Source of the DNA: Multifurca ochricompacta
Taxonomy: Eukaryota; Basidiomycota; Agaricomycetes; Russulales; Russulaceae
DNA: 64,000 nucleotides
Assembly (NCBI GenBank): GCA_022496185.1
Contig: WTXG01000001.1
Coordinates: forward strand, 1,488,001 to 1,552,000
Reading direction: 5' to 3'
Part shown: positions 10,972 to 21,036 of the stretch, piece after piece
Numbering within the stretch: the stretch's first letter is position 1
How the letters are laid out: the number at the start of each line of letters is the position of its first letter
Made by a program: the position numbers and the translations under genes
The notes under the pieces: generated by a model
What the model saw: only the letters and a program-made list of their open reading frames with translations
Told to the model about the DNA's origin: nothing
The model's database searches: none

Positions 10972-12400
10972 ATGGACGGTTATCATCCTGATGATTCTTT
11001 TTCGGATGTTGATTCCGATATCTTCTCAATGCGTAGCGCACCTAGTTCGGCGACTTCATACGATGTCTCCATGCGCTCTGGTTCCCCTGCTCCTTCTATG
11101 TACTCCGTCACGAGCTCGATAAGGGCTACTTCCTATCGTCAGGAATACGGGAGGGGCTTGAACAACTATTCAGAAGTTTATCAACTCCCAGCTGACGATG
11201 AGGAACTTGACAGACTTGGTATTCTGCCCTTTCAACCACCGTTCGACCATCTCATCTAGAATTATGCAGACAAACAACATGGCATGTTCAAGAAGATAAT
11301 GGGTGCTTACCCCCCCTCTATGGCCGAAGTTATGGCAGACGATACTTCCGGGGAAATTAAATCCGTCCTCGACTTGGGCTGTGGGAGTGGGAATTGGTCT
11401 GTCTCCTCGCCTTCCTCTTGATCATCTTGTTCAGGCATTTCTTTCTTACACCGTTTCAGGATAATGGAAGTCGCTCGTGACTTTCCACATTGTCAGGCTG
11501 TCGCCGTGGACTTGGTCCCGATGCAATCTATGCAAGTAACTTGCGATTCTCGTTTCCAACTCCCAAGATTCTTATCTTGACAAATTCTTTTTCAGCGATA
11601 TGCCTCCAAATTGCAGGTATTATATTCAGACCCTATCATTTCTTCTGTGTTAAAATCGCCAGCCTTGTAGGAGCGAAGTTGATGATATTAATATCGGATT
11701 ACAGCATTTTTATGGTGACTTCAACGTTGTGCATGCTCGCCTCATTTCATCTGGTGTACGTTCTTCTCTGGACTCCCTGCCGGGGACTTCAAATAGTATG
11801 ATTTACCTTACTGATTTATTGCCCAATAGATCAGGGACTTTCCCTCCCTGATTGATCACATCAGCCAATGCCTGCGTCCCGGTGGACTCATGGAACTTCT
11901 CGAGTTCGACTTCAGGGTGTACGATGGTGATTGCAGACCCTTCTCTTTACGCACTGGTATCATGGAATCACCGTGGTTTCCTCGGTGGATGTCATTCCTC
12001 AATATGGCCGTACGTCAACGGGGTGGGAGCCCTGATGCTGCCAGCATGCTTTATAATTGGACCCTACAACATCCGGCTTTTGAAGACGTTGTTTATGAAG
12101 AATACTTTATTCCAACGGCGCCTTTCATGTCCCATCAAGATCCTAACTTTCATTTCAACCGAGCTATCTCATTGACTTTCCGAGAGGACATACTGGTGCG
12201 AATACAAATGCCCTCATTTACCTTCATACTCACCGTTTACACAGGCCTTTCTTCGATCTGGTCGACCACTTCTATTAGGGAGTGGACTTCCGGAATCACT
12301 AGTGGACGAACTGCAAGACCGCGCGCACTTCGAGCTTATAGAAGCACGCACGGCCAGTTTTATCCGCGTAGAGAGAGTGTATGCTCGTAAAAGGCCGTAG
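10972..12400 (+). CDS. Class I SAM-dependent methyltransferase
   Basis: From ATG 10972 the N-terminus is a Ser/Asp-rich disordered leader (MDGYHPDDSFSDVDSD). After an intron, LDKQHGMFKKIMGAYPP leads into motif I VLDLGCGSGNW (glycine-rich SAM-binding loop), then AVAVDLVPMQS with an acidic residue for the ribose, GDFNVVHARLIS, and the post-motif IRDFPSLIDHISQCLRPGGL / ELLEFDF. The arrangement resembles the fungal LaeA/Tam-type methyltransferases common in Agaricomycetes, but the substrate cannot be inferred. The final exon reads AHFELIEARTASFIRVERVY and stops at TAG 12400. An upstream ATG at 10798 is in frame, but its extension is proline/serine-rich and looks like translated 5' UTR. Five or six introns are implied. 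Confidence 0.82.
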
Positions 12401-12581
12401 ACGTAGACTACCCGTTGTCCCTTTTCTCCCTCACTACCTTACATTTATGTTTGTGTGCTATCTACCTATCTACATCATCTGATGATCTGACTGTGTCCAC
12501 ATCACGTGAACCGACCCAGTACAACAACAACTCATCTCATGGCTTTCCCACTTTACCTTAACCTTCCTTCTGTGAGGAGAA

Positions 12582-15500
12582 ATGGATGAGCGAGTAGCTG
12601 CTAAAAACTCATGGCAGTTCTCAAATCTCTTCGAGGATCCTAAATTACAACAACCTTTGATTTATCTTGGTCTGAATAACATCCCGTTGCGCGAACAAAC
12701 TCATCTTGAAATAGAAGAAAGACTTCTTTTGCCCAAGGAAAGACTCCAAGACGAATGGCTTTCCAGATATCAGGTGTGGGTAGCCGTCCCTTTTTTTCTC
12801 TGGACCATCATTTCTGATCTCTGTTCCAGGTATTGGAATGAACAGGTTTCGATACCATCACTATTGTCACTCAAGCCTTCTTCGCCTTCGACCAGTATCT
12901 CATTCATCAGGTCGGGCCTTAATGGGCATGTAATTGGGTATTCAGAGGTAATCTTCCCCTTCCTCAATACTTTAAATGATTTCACAACGTGAGCATTGCG
13001 CCTGACAGGTTGTGAACCCCCAAATCCAAACCGGTTTAACTTCCACATCCTCCGACAGGCTGCCTGCACCCGGCTCTAGCTTTGTTAGAGGGAAGTCTGG
13101 TTACGCTCCATTTTGGCCTGGCGGTCTGGATGCTATAGTCGCAAGCGCGAATGATAGTGACTCCAAAAGCGGTGTCATGGACGTTAAAGGGCTACGGAAT
13201 GTTCCTCCAGGATTTAAGCGCGGTATCCGATTGCCCACAGAGAAGAACTACCCCCCCACGTCATTGGAGTTATATGACTTGAACGGACAAGAGATTGAAG
13301 CTGAGAGCAAAGTAATTGTCCTCCGTCCTCAGTGATTTGCTGTGGACTTACAGACTCGTGATAGTTAGAAGTGCTGTCTCAAGTTCCACCTGACCCAATA
13401 CAAGACCAATCAACAGACACAGTCATTGACCACCTACTACCAGCTACGGTGCACCAACCCGTATCTGTCCACTTGAGCAGTAGCACTAACGTCAGGCCAG
13501 AGGGTGCAATTACGGTCAATGTCGTCCACTACTAAGACAATCAAGCGAGTCCCAGTGCAAAAACGGGACTGGGCTCATGTCGTGGATGTCAACAAACCGA
13601 TGAAGAATTTTCACACACTTGTACCAAACCTCGCTCGCAAGGTTGGTTTCTTTTCTTCTCATCTCTCCAGCTTTTCGGTGACGCGTTTGCAGTACCCGTT
13701 CGAACTTGACACATTCCAGAAGGAGGCAGTCTACCATCTCGAATTGGGTGACTCGGTCTTTGTTGCAGCCCACACATCGGCTGGTAAGACTGTCGTTGCA
13801 GAGTACGCTATCGCACTTGCCGAAAAGCATATGACGCGGTGCGCCTATATGCATACGCCTTTATCCGCTTTTTAAATTTGACCTTAGTGCTATATACACA
13901 TCTCCGATTAAGGCCCTGTCTAATCAAAAGTTCCGTGATTTCAAGCAAACATTTTCCTCGAACGCCGTTGGCATACTAACGGGCGACGTGCAAATAAATC
14001 CAGAAGCCAACTGCCTGATCATGACGACAGAAATTTTGCGCAGTATGCTCTATAAAGGCGCTGATTTGATCCGTGACGTCGAATTCGTAATTTTTGATGA
14101 GGTACATTATGTGAATGATGCCGAGGTTCGTCTCATGCTGGCATGTAAACTGATTTTCTCTGATTATTTTGGTTTAGAGAGGCGTCGTATGGGAGGAAGT
14201 CATAATCATGCTTCCTGATCACGTCAACATCATCTTATTGTCTGCGACCGTTCCAAATGCCAAAGAATTCGCAGACTGGGTTGGGTGCGTGACCACCTTC
14301 TCTGTGCTCGGCGCATGACCTCAATAGATGTCAGACGAACCAAGAAGAAGGATATATATGTCATCTCCACCGCTAAGAGACCAGTACCACTGGAACATTA
14401 CCTCTACGCCAGTCGCGAAGTATATAAGATAGTAGATGCTGGTGGCAATTTCATAACCGAAGGGTTCGTATCTGAGACACGGGTTTCCAACCTCTATAAC
14501 CCAAAACCCGTCATAGGTATAAAACTGCAGGGGAAGCTTTGAGGCGCAAGCAAGACAAAGAACGCGAAGCTGCTGGCCTTCCGCCTCTTCAACGACTAGG
14601 AGCTAGAGCAGCGGCCCCGCAGCGCGGTCAACGTGGTGGACTAGCTGGTCGCGGTGGGCATAGAGGTGTCCCAGCCAAACCTGTCCCTATACACAGAGGG
14701 GGGGGACCATCCCGATCTTTTCATCAGGTGGACCACAGCTTATATATCCACCTAATTGGTCTTCTTCGCAAGCAAAACCTTCTTCCTGTCGTGGTTTTCA
14801 CTTTCTCTAAGAAAAGATGCGAGCAAAATGCGGGAACTTTAACTAACTTGGATCTCTCTTCGGCGGTTGAAAAGAGCGAGATACATATCACGATTGAGAA
14901 GGCCGTGATGCGACTCAAAGGTATGTACCCCTTCGTGCTGTCTAGCTGGTTGTAGCAGTATAACCTTCCTATAGGATCGGACAAGAAGCTGCCACAGATC
15001 GGCAGAATGCGTGACCTATTATCGAGAGGCATTGGTGTACATCACGGCGGACTTCTCCCTCTTGTGAAAGAGGTCAGTCTTGTCATTTGCCTACCGCCGC
15101 GAACATTCATCATTAACCGACTTCCAGGTAGTCGAAATCCTCTTTGCCCGTGGACTAGTCAAAGTCCTTTTTGCAACGGAAACCTTCGCAATGGTAGGGC
15201 GTGGCTTCATGACCCCTACATATGACTCATTCGCAATCCATCTCCAGGGTGTCAACATGCCAGCAAAGTCCGTGGCTTTCTCGGGAATTCGCAAGCATGA
15301 TGGGCGTAATTTCCGAGAGATCCTTCCTGGGGAGTACACTCAGATGGCGGGGCGTGCAGGCCGTCGAGGGCTCGACACCACCGGTACGGTGATCATCGTC
15401 GCCAGTGATGAACTTCCTGAAGTACGTTCTCGAATGGGCTGGGCTTTCTTGTAACTCTGAGCACTCGAATATACTCAAGCAACCCACACTACAACACATG

Positions 15501-17413
15501 ATCACTGGAAAGCCGGGAAAACTTGCCTCGCAGTTCCGGTTGACATACAATATGATTCTCAACCTTCTCCGTGTTGAGACGCTCAAAGTCGAAGAGATGA
15601 TCAAGCGTAGCTTTTCAGAGAATGCATCTCAACAGTTGCTACCAGACCAACAGAAGAGGATCCTCGAGGTACTGTCTTGTATACTCGGCCAGACCCAGCT
15701 TTTCATATTTCTGGTTAGAATGAGAAGACCTTATCATCGTTGCCCAAGCTCGATTGTGAAACCTGCTTGGGAGACATCAACAGATGCTACGATCTCTCGG
15801 CCGGGATTGTAGACATCAACCAACAGTTGCTGAGACTAGCCTCAGGTCATGCGAAGTCGTTTTCTACCGGCAGGGTCGTTATCCTTCGCGATGGTGTATG
15901 CCCCTCCCCCTTTTCTAGCGTCTTTTCTTCTGAGCGGCATCCTAGCATTTTTCCTGGGCCATCGCTGTGATACTCAAACCTGCAGCGACACGTGAACAAA
16001 TCAAGAGCTTTTTCATTCTCTCACTGGTAGATTCTGAAACAAAAGAGGGGAAGAACGGTGCCGCTCTATGCAATATAGCAGCGAGAGGATTACGATTAAT
16101 TATGAGTCCCTGACAGACATGGACATCCAGGCTGTCCCCCCTCGGTGGCCTCCCTCGGCACAGAGCATTGTGATCGAGGCTGGTGTGTATGAGGTCGCCA
16201 TCGTGCCAGTGACAAGCATCGCGCTCGTGACTAGTCGGACCATCAAGGTAACACCTATCGCTAGCCTAGTCTGGTGCCCCCTCACTCGGCCGGCATAATA
16301 GATCGACGTCGATGCCGTAATGGAACACTATTCGATATCTAGCATGCAGGATGGGATCACGCAACTCGGGGAGCTCGCAAAAGAATGGGCTAACGGCGAC
16401 CATATTCCGGAGGTTTACTGGGCACGAATGCGTTCATTTGACTTTCAAGAGCTACTGAATAGAAGAAACACACTCGTCAAGCGTCTTGAAGGGTTAACGT
16501 GTGTTTCTTGCAACAATTTTGAAGAGCACGTCCGTCTTGCCGCATTATTATATTTTAATCGGGATAACAGCGTGTTTTAGTACGAGACTTTGCATGTGGA
16601 GCAGGTGCTCCGCAGCAACATCGCTAATCTCAAATTGGCAATTTCAGATCAAAATCTTGAATTGGTACCCGACTATGAGCAACGGGTCGAGGTCTTGAAA
16701 GAACTGAAGTTTTTGGAGGCGAATTCCACCGTCTCCCTAAAGGGACGAGTTGCATGCGAGGTTAGTTACCAGTCTTCGCGTTGGTTCACTTTTATTTATT
16801 CGTAGATCAATTCTGTCAACGAACTTGTTCTTACCGAGCTCATACTTGAAAACACTTTGGCAGCCTATGACCCGGAAGAAGTGGTTGCGCTTCTCTCTTC
16901 TTTCGTTTTTCAAGAGAAAACTGAAGTCCAGCCCATCTTTCCACCGAGATTGGAAGATGGACGCGATGGATTACTAGCTATTTTGGAACGCGTGGCTCTG
17001 GTGCAGGACAGAAACAAGGTCGCATCTGATGAGCATCGATGGTCATTAAACTTCGGGCTGATGGAAGCCGTTTATGAATGGGCCAAAGGGATGGTTGGTG
17101 CTCCTTGATCCCCAGGGTGGACGAGGACTGATGAACCGTTGTCAGCCCTTCGACCAGCTGACAGCTCTGACTGATGTGGCGGAAGGGACAATCGTACGTG
17201 TCATCACACGCCTTGACGAGACTTGCAGAGAGGTCAGAGATGCTGCTCGTGTGATAGGGGATGCCGGGCTTATGAAGAAGATGGAGGAAGCACAGATGAA
17301 AATAAAGAGAGACAGTGAGTATTTTCCAGTTTGCTCATCAGGACGTTCTATCTACACTTCAATAATCCGTCCGTCATCCCACAGTTGTATTTGCAGCTAG
17401 TCTGTATTTCTGA
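12582..17413 (+). CDS. SKI2: Ski2-type DExH RNA helicase of the cytoplasmic exosome cofactor (in-frame TGA at codon 68)
   Basis: The N-terminal domain includes [18 protein letters not shown]. The helicase core has Walker A AHTSAGKT, box DEVH ([10 protein letters not shown]), motif [11 protein letters not shown], motif IV region [12 protein letters not shown] and motif [14 protein letters not shown]. An Arg/Gly-rich insertion near 14590-14720 sits where the arch domain begins, and the helical C-terminus ends [12 protein letters not shown], typical of Ski2. With Ski3 and Ski8 it threads mRNA into the cytoplasmic exosome for 3'-5' decay. More than a dozen short introns are needed. One oddity is serious: after the GT-AG intron 12774-12829 the exon reads [17 protein letters not shown], an in-frame stop at codon 68 inside coding-looking sequence. 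I annotate the gene as a CDS because every other motif is intact. Confidence 0.9.
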
Positions 17414-17526
17414 TGTCATCACGTGCTACTACCCACCCTGTTTGGAATTTAAGATGAGGATGCTTTTTGCTTTCCTTTTGCTTTCCTTTCTCTTTCTTCT
17501 ATCACAAGCTTGCGTCACCCAGAACG

Positions 17527-18715
17527 ATGTCTTCCTCTGTAGCCGCCATTAAAACAGCCTATTCAACTGGAGAGACCGCACTCTATAACAATTCTTGTAG
17601 CACGCAACCGTCCAACCCGCCGCCGCTTAGCTTGGAGATAGGCCCTCCACAGCGTCGTCGCGTCAATCCTGAAAGCTTGGCCGCTCGTCTTGGTCCCGAG
17701 CTTGTTTCTGAGATGGAAAAGTATATCATCCCAGGAAGTATCGAGATGCCACCCTTCAGCGTTCGTCGCGACATTCAAATTAAATTTGGTATCGACAGGC
17801 GACACATATACGATTTTTTCCACAGTAGAGGGTTGCGATGCCTAAATGAGAAGGCCATGCGCAACAACTGCCTAGAAGTGGGTTGCTAATCTATGCTTAT
17901 CATCCTCACTTCTGGTTGCTCATCCCCCAAAGTTAAAATCTTCAAGGCCAGCCCGAGGTATAACCCCCCTTCCGAGCTTTCCAGAACCTAGGAAGCGTAG
18001 AGCTGCCGCTGCTGCATCAGACGCCACACCTTTGAAGCGTATACATGCTCCAAGGAAGCAGAAAGGCAGGCAAAAGCGACTAGAACGTCCACCTTCCCCA
18101 TCGGGACCTAATAATACCCCTTACTACGATGCTCCCCTCCTTCCAGAACCCAGCTTATGCTTATCTGAGCTCGAGGTTGACAATTCTATGGCGGATGTTA
18201 CACCAGAATTACTTCCTCCTGCAGACGCTTCTTTTTTGACATCCGATGCCATTTGCACACCTTGTCTGGGTCAATTTTCCATATTTTCCCCGGAGATAAA
18301 CATAACGTCCGATCTCTACCCTTGTTGCACTGTATCGTCTCTCCTCGGCTTGAACCCCTCGACATCTATGGCCACGCTTTCTACGTCTCCTTCAACCTCG
18401 TCAATGTCTTCTGATTGGGAGCCCGCGGATCCCAAACTGCCAAAAAGCTTGCCATTATCTTCGCAAGAGCGTAAGGCGCATTATGCATGGTTAGATGAAA
18501 TTATAGGCCCTGCTTCTGGAATCCAAGAGAGTATAGGTACATATAAAGCTTTCATGGAACATCAACGCGAGGTCTACTATGATCGGCTTAGCCTCATGGC
18601 CGAGCAGCCTAAGAAAGCGGCCATTCCCTCAACCATTGATGAGCTTATGTCCTGTTTAGAAGCTGCACAGACCTCTGGCATCTCATTAACCTGCTCGTCG
18701 GGTCATCCGCGGTAA
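17527..18715 (+). CDS. Putative DNA-binding protein with homeodomain-like helix and basic NLS
   Basis: ATG 17527 opens a Pro/Asn-rich leader followed by LVSEMEKYIIPGSIEMPPFSV and then RRDIQIKFGIDRRHIYDFFH. That run has the spacing of homeodomain helices 2 and 3, with IYDFFHSRGLR in place of the usual V-x-[IV]-W-F-x-N-R-R. After one or two introns (about 17874-17990) a strongly basic block follows (PRKRRAAAAA, PRKQKGRQKRLERPP), a likely nuclear signal. The C-terminal part is Ser/Pro-rich with a short helical LSSQERKAHYAWLDEIIGP segment, ending at TAA 18715. I do not recognise the family. A regulatory DNA-binding role is an inference from the helix and the NLS; the replaced Trp and Asn argue for an atypical member or a different HTH fold. 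Confidence 0.6.
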
Positions 18716-20097
18716 CTGCTCCTCAGCCTCAGGTCAATCTTGGAAGACTGTCGGCTTATTGCTCATCGCCGGGACATAAAGAGCTTCCAAACCCGGATAT
18801 CTGTCCGTATTCCCAAAATCAAGGTTACAGCGGATCCTTTTTTTCTGTGCCGCCGCCGAATGTCCGTTTGAACTCTCGACTTTTGTGCTCAATTCCCGAT
18901 TGGACAGCGCGACATTCTCGACGACGAACCTTTTCTGCCACAGTGGACATGTGACCTCGCAAGTTGTGTGGCTTTTCGCTTGACTCCATTTGGGCCCTTC
19001 GCATCCTCCTGTTTCACACACTACGACGACGAAACGATACGATACTCTTACACGGTGATACCCGCCATTACACATTGTAACACGCTACTTTACCTTTACC
19101 TAGGCTACCTACAACTCATTTTCTAACGCTGCATTTGTTGCTCAAATGATGACAAAGCTGTGTAGCAATCCCCGCTTACGCCAACGGAATTGCAGCAAGC
19201 ATGCAAGATGCAAGTCATGGGCTCGGGCTACAGAGGTGGCTGTGTCCCAGGGGAAATTCGATACTTCTATACATCGCCACTCTATAATCCGATCTATAAT
19301 GCTGGTACTGGGACCGAAGTAAAGTAAACCATAACATATTCATATCTAAATGATTGTCAACGGGAGTCGAATGAGCGCCTTTTCCCCGAAGGGGACCATC
19401 ACAGGATCGTGCCGAGTATATTCGTGCTGACCTGGCGTCGAGTGTCTCGAGTAAGAACCAAGGCGGAGGAACCTATTGAAGACAAGGTTCGAGAGACGGT
19501 CCACATATGTGCAACTATAGTATTAGTGGCCGGTCGAAAAACCGATCAGGACCACGAGTGTGGAAAGAAAGCAATGCTACACGATTAATCCGTTACGAAG
19601 TCATAACAAATGCGACTATGGGGTTGGGATTGAATCCCGTATGCGAATAAATTAGCAATGCAAGGCAGAAACAATCTCTCCGGGGGGAGGGAGGAGGGGA
19701 AGGTTAACACGACTTGTTTGAGTAGTATGAAAGGATGGACCGACACGATAGACCCATCCTGTCGTGCAGCAAATTCATTCACCTCCATCCTTCACCTCAC
19801 AAATTTAAGAACGGGGATAACCGACTGGGGTTTGTTTACGGGCGTATATTCTGTAACCAGGGTGGAGATATAGAGACGTCCAAAGACGATGACGATCCAC
19901 CTTTCGCTTGGAGGTTTTCGGTGTTTCGTATTCTGGGCGTACCACGGCATATTTTAACCACGCGGACTTGCTTGTGCATGAGACAAGGAGAAGAGGCAGC
20001 AGCTCAAGATAATCGATGAATAAAGACACCAGGAAGGGTGGAATTCGGAAGTGGGCTATTCTCATGGAAGCCACGGGGTGGCACAGACGGACGCTTG

Positions 20098-20373
20098 CTA
20101 AAGATAGACAGACATTAGAAACGATGGTATATTACCGATACGGTGGACACTGCGCAATGGGTCACGTTTAGAAGCGTGCGCATGCATGTGGATTGACAAA
20201 GAATAACCAAATAGATTAGTTGGGATTGATGGTACTTGCCGGAGCATATCGGCTAGAGGACGATCTGGGCAAACCTTCATGAGTGATGCAATGAGGTGAT
20301 CGATGAGGTCTGACAGGCGGGTTAATGGAGGGTTGTAACGTGGTCGTCGCAGAGAAGGAATCCGAAGGCACAT
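20098..20373 (-). CDS. Weak candidate exon(s) of an unknown minus-strand gene
   Basis: Starting at ATG 20373 the reading MCLRIPSLRRPRYNPPLTRL followed by SDLIDHLIASLMKVCPDRPL has protein-like composition and an amphipathic helix. The rest of the ORF (VPSIPTNLFGY, HMHAHASKRDP) looks like read-through into an intron: GC donor CG|GCAAGT near 20249 and acceptor GCGCAG near 20152 would remove it. A following exon could continue toward 19805. I recognise no family. The evidence is limited to composition and possible splice sites, so this may be non-coding. Confidence 0.25.
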   Translation of the reverse strand: MCLRIPSLRRPRYNPPLTRLSDLIDHLIASLMKVCPDRPLADMLRQVPSIPTNLFGYSLSIHMHAHASKRDPLRSVHRIGNIPSFLMSVYL

Positions 20374-20424
20374 ATGCTGGGACGATCTATACGCGCGCTG
20401 TGAAAAAAATGGTCGGAGATTTAA

Positions 20425-20488
20425 GAGAGAAAGAGAGTGTGTGTGTGTATGTGTGAGTGAGTGTGTGTGTGAGAGAGAGAGAGAGAGG
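20425..20488 (+). repeat. GT/GA compound microsatellite
   Basis: Alternating GA, GT and again GA runs in a gene-poor interval, 600 bp upstream of the 729-aa ORF. Confidence 0.8.
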
Positions 20489-20993
20489 ATACGAGTTGTT
20501 AAGTAAGGAGCTAGGAGCTGGGAAACGTGGAACGGGGAACGGAGAACAGGGAAGAGTCACACGTCATTATTTCATGTTCAAGTCGAGGTCGAGGTCGAGG
20601 TCGAGGCAAGATGATCATTGGCTGATAAGCGATAGATTATTAGATTAGATATCAATCAAATAATTATAAACTCTTATATAATAAAATAAATAATAAAATA
20701 AAAATAATCAATTGGTGCGGTGTGTGGTGCGGGTAACCGTGACCGAATAATCAACACACTCACTTTCTCTCTTCTCCCCCTCCTTCTCCTCCTCCTTCTC
20801 CCCCTCCTCATTACCCTCTCCTTCTCATTCTCTCATTCTCTCTTTCCATTCTCTTTTTTTTTTTCACCTTTTTGCTTTATTGCACCCTACAAATACAAAA
20901 GGCGCTCGTCCACAAACAAGAGCTGTGTCTTTGTCTTTGACTCATCCATCATTTTTGTTCCACTCACTAATACCGCCTCAACGCCTTCAAAAG

Positions 20994-21035
20994 GTAAGTT
21001 CATATTCTATTCAATTCCTCGATCCTTTTTCTCAG
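20994..21035 (+). other. Candidate 5' UTR intron
   Basis: GTAAGT at 20994 and TTTTTCTCAG ending at 21035 bound a 42-nt candidate intron. The ATG of the 729-aa ORF starts two bases after the acceptor. If used, the coding sequence itself is intronless. Confidence 0.5.
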
Positions 21036-21036
21036 C

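Larger units (their letters stand above)
18716..20993. other. Gene-poor interval with microsatellites and AT-rich tract
   Basis: About 2.3 kb without a convincing long gene. The ORF at 18734-19075 (-) matches nothing I know. Simple repeats: alternating GT then GA tracts at 20425-20488, four perfect GTCGAG hexamers at 20582-20606, and an AT-rich block at about 20640-20712. A CT-rich run at 20757-20870 probably belongs to the promoter/5' UTR of the next gene. One weak minus-strand coding candidate (20098-20373) is listed separately. Confidence 0.55.

Noticed and set aside
12839..12841. SKI2 TGA as a selenocysteine codon
   Set aside because: Fungi of this group are not known to use selenocysteine and no SECIS-like element was sought or expected; error, allele or editing are more likely.
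19618..19650. GGGATTGAATCCC as a tRNA T-arm
   Set aside because: No matching acceptor, D or anticodon arm could be folded around it.
20582..20606. GTCGAG hexamers as a CRISPR-like or regulatory array
   Set aside because: Perfect direct tandem units without spacers; a simple repeat in a eukaryotic genome.
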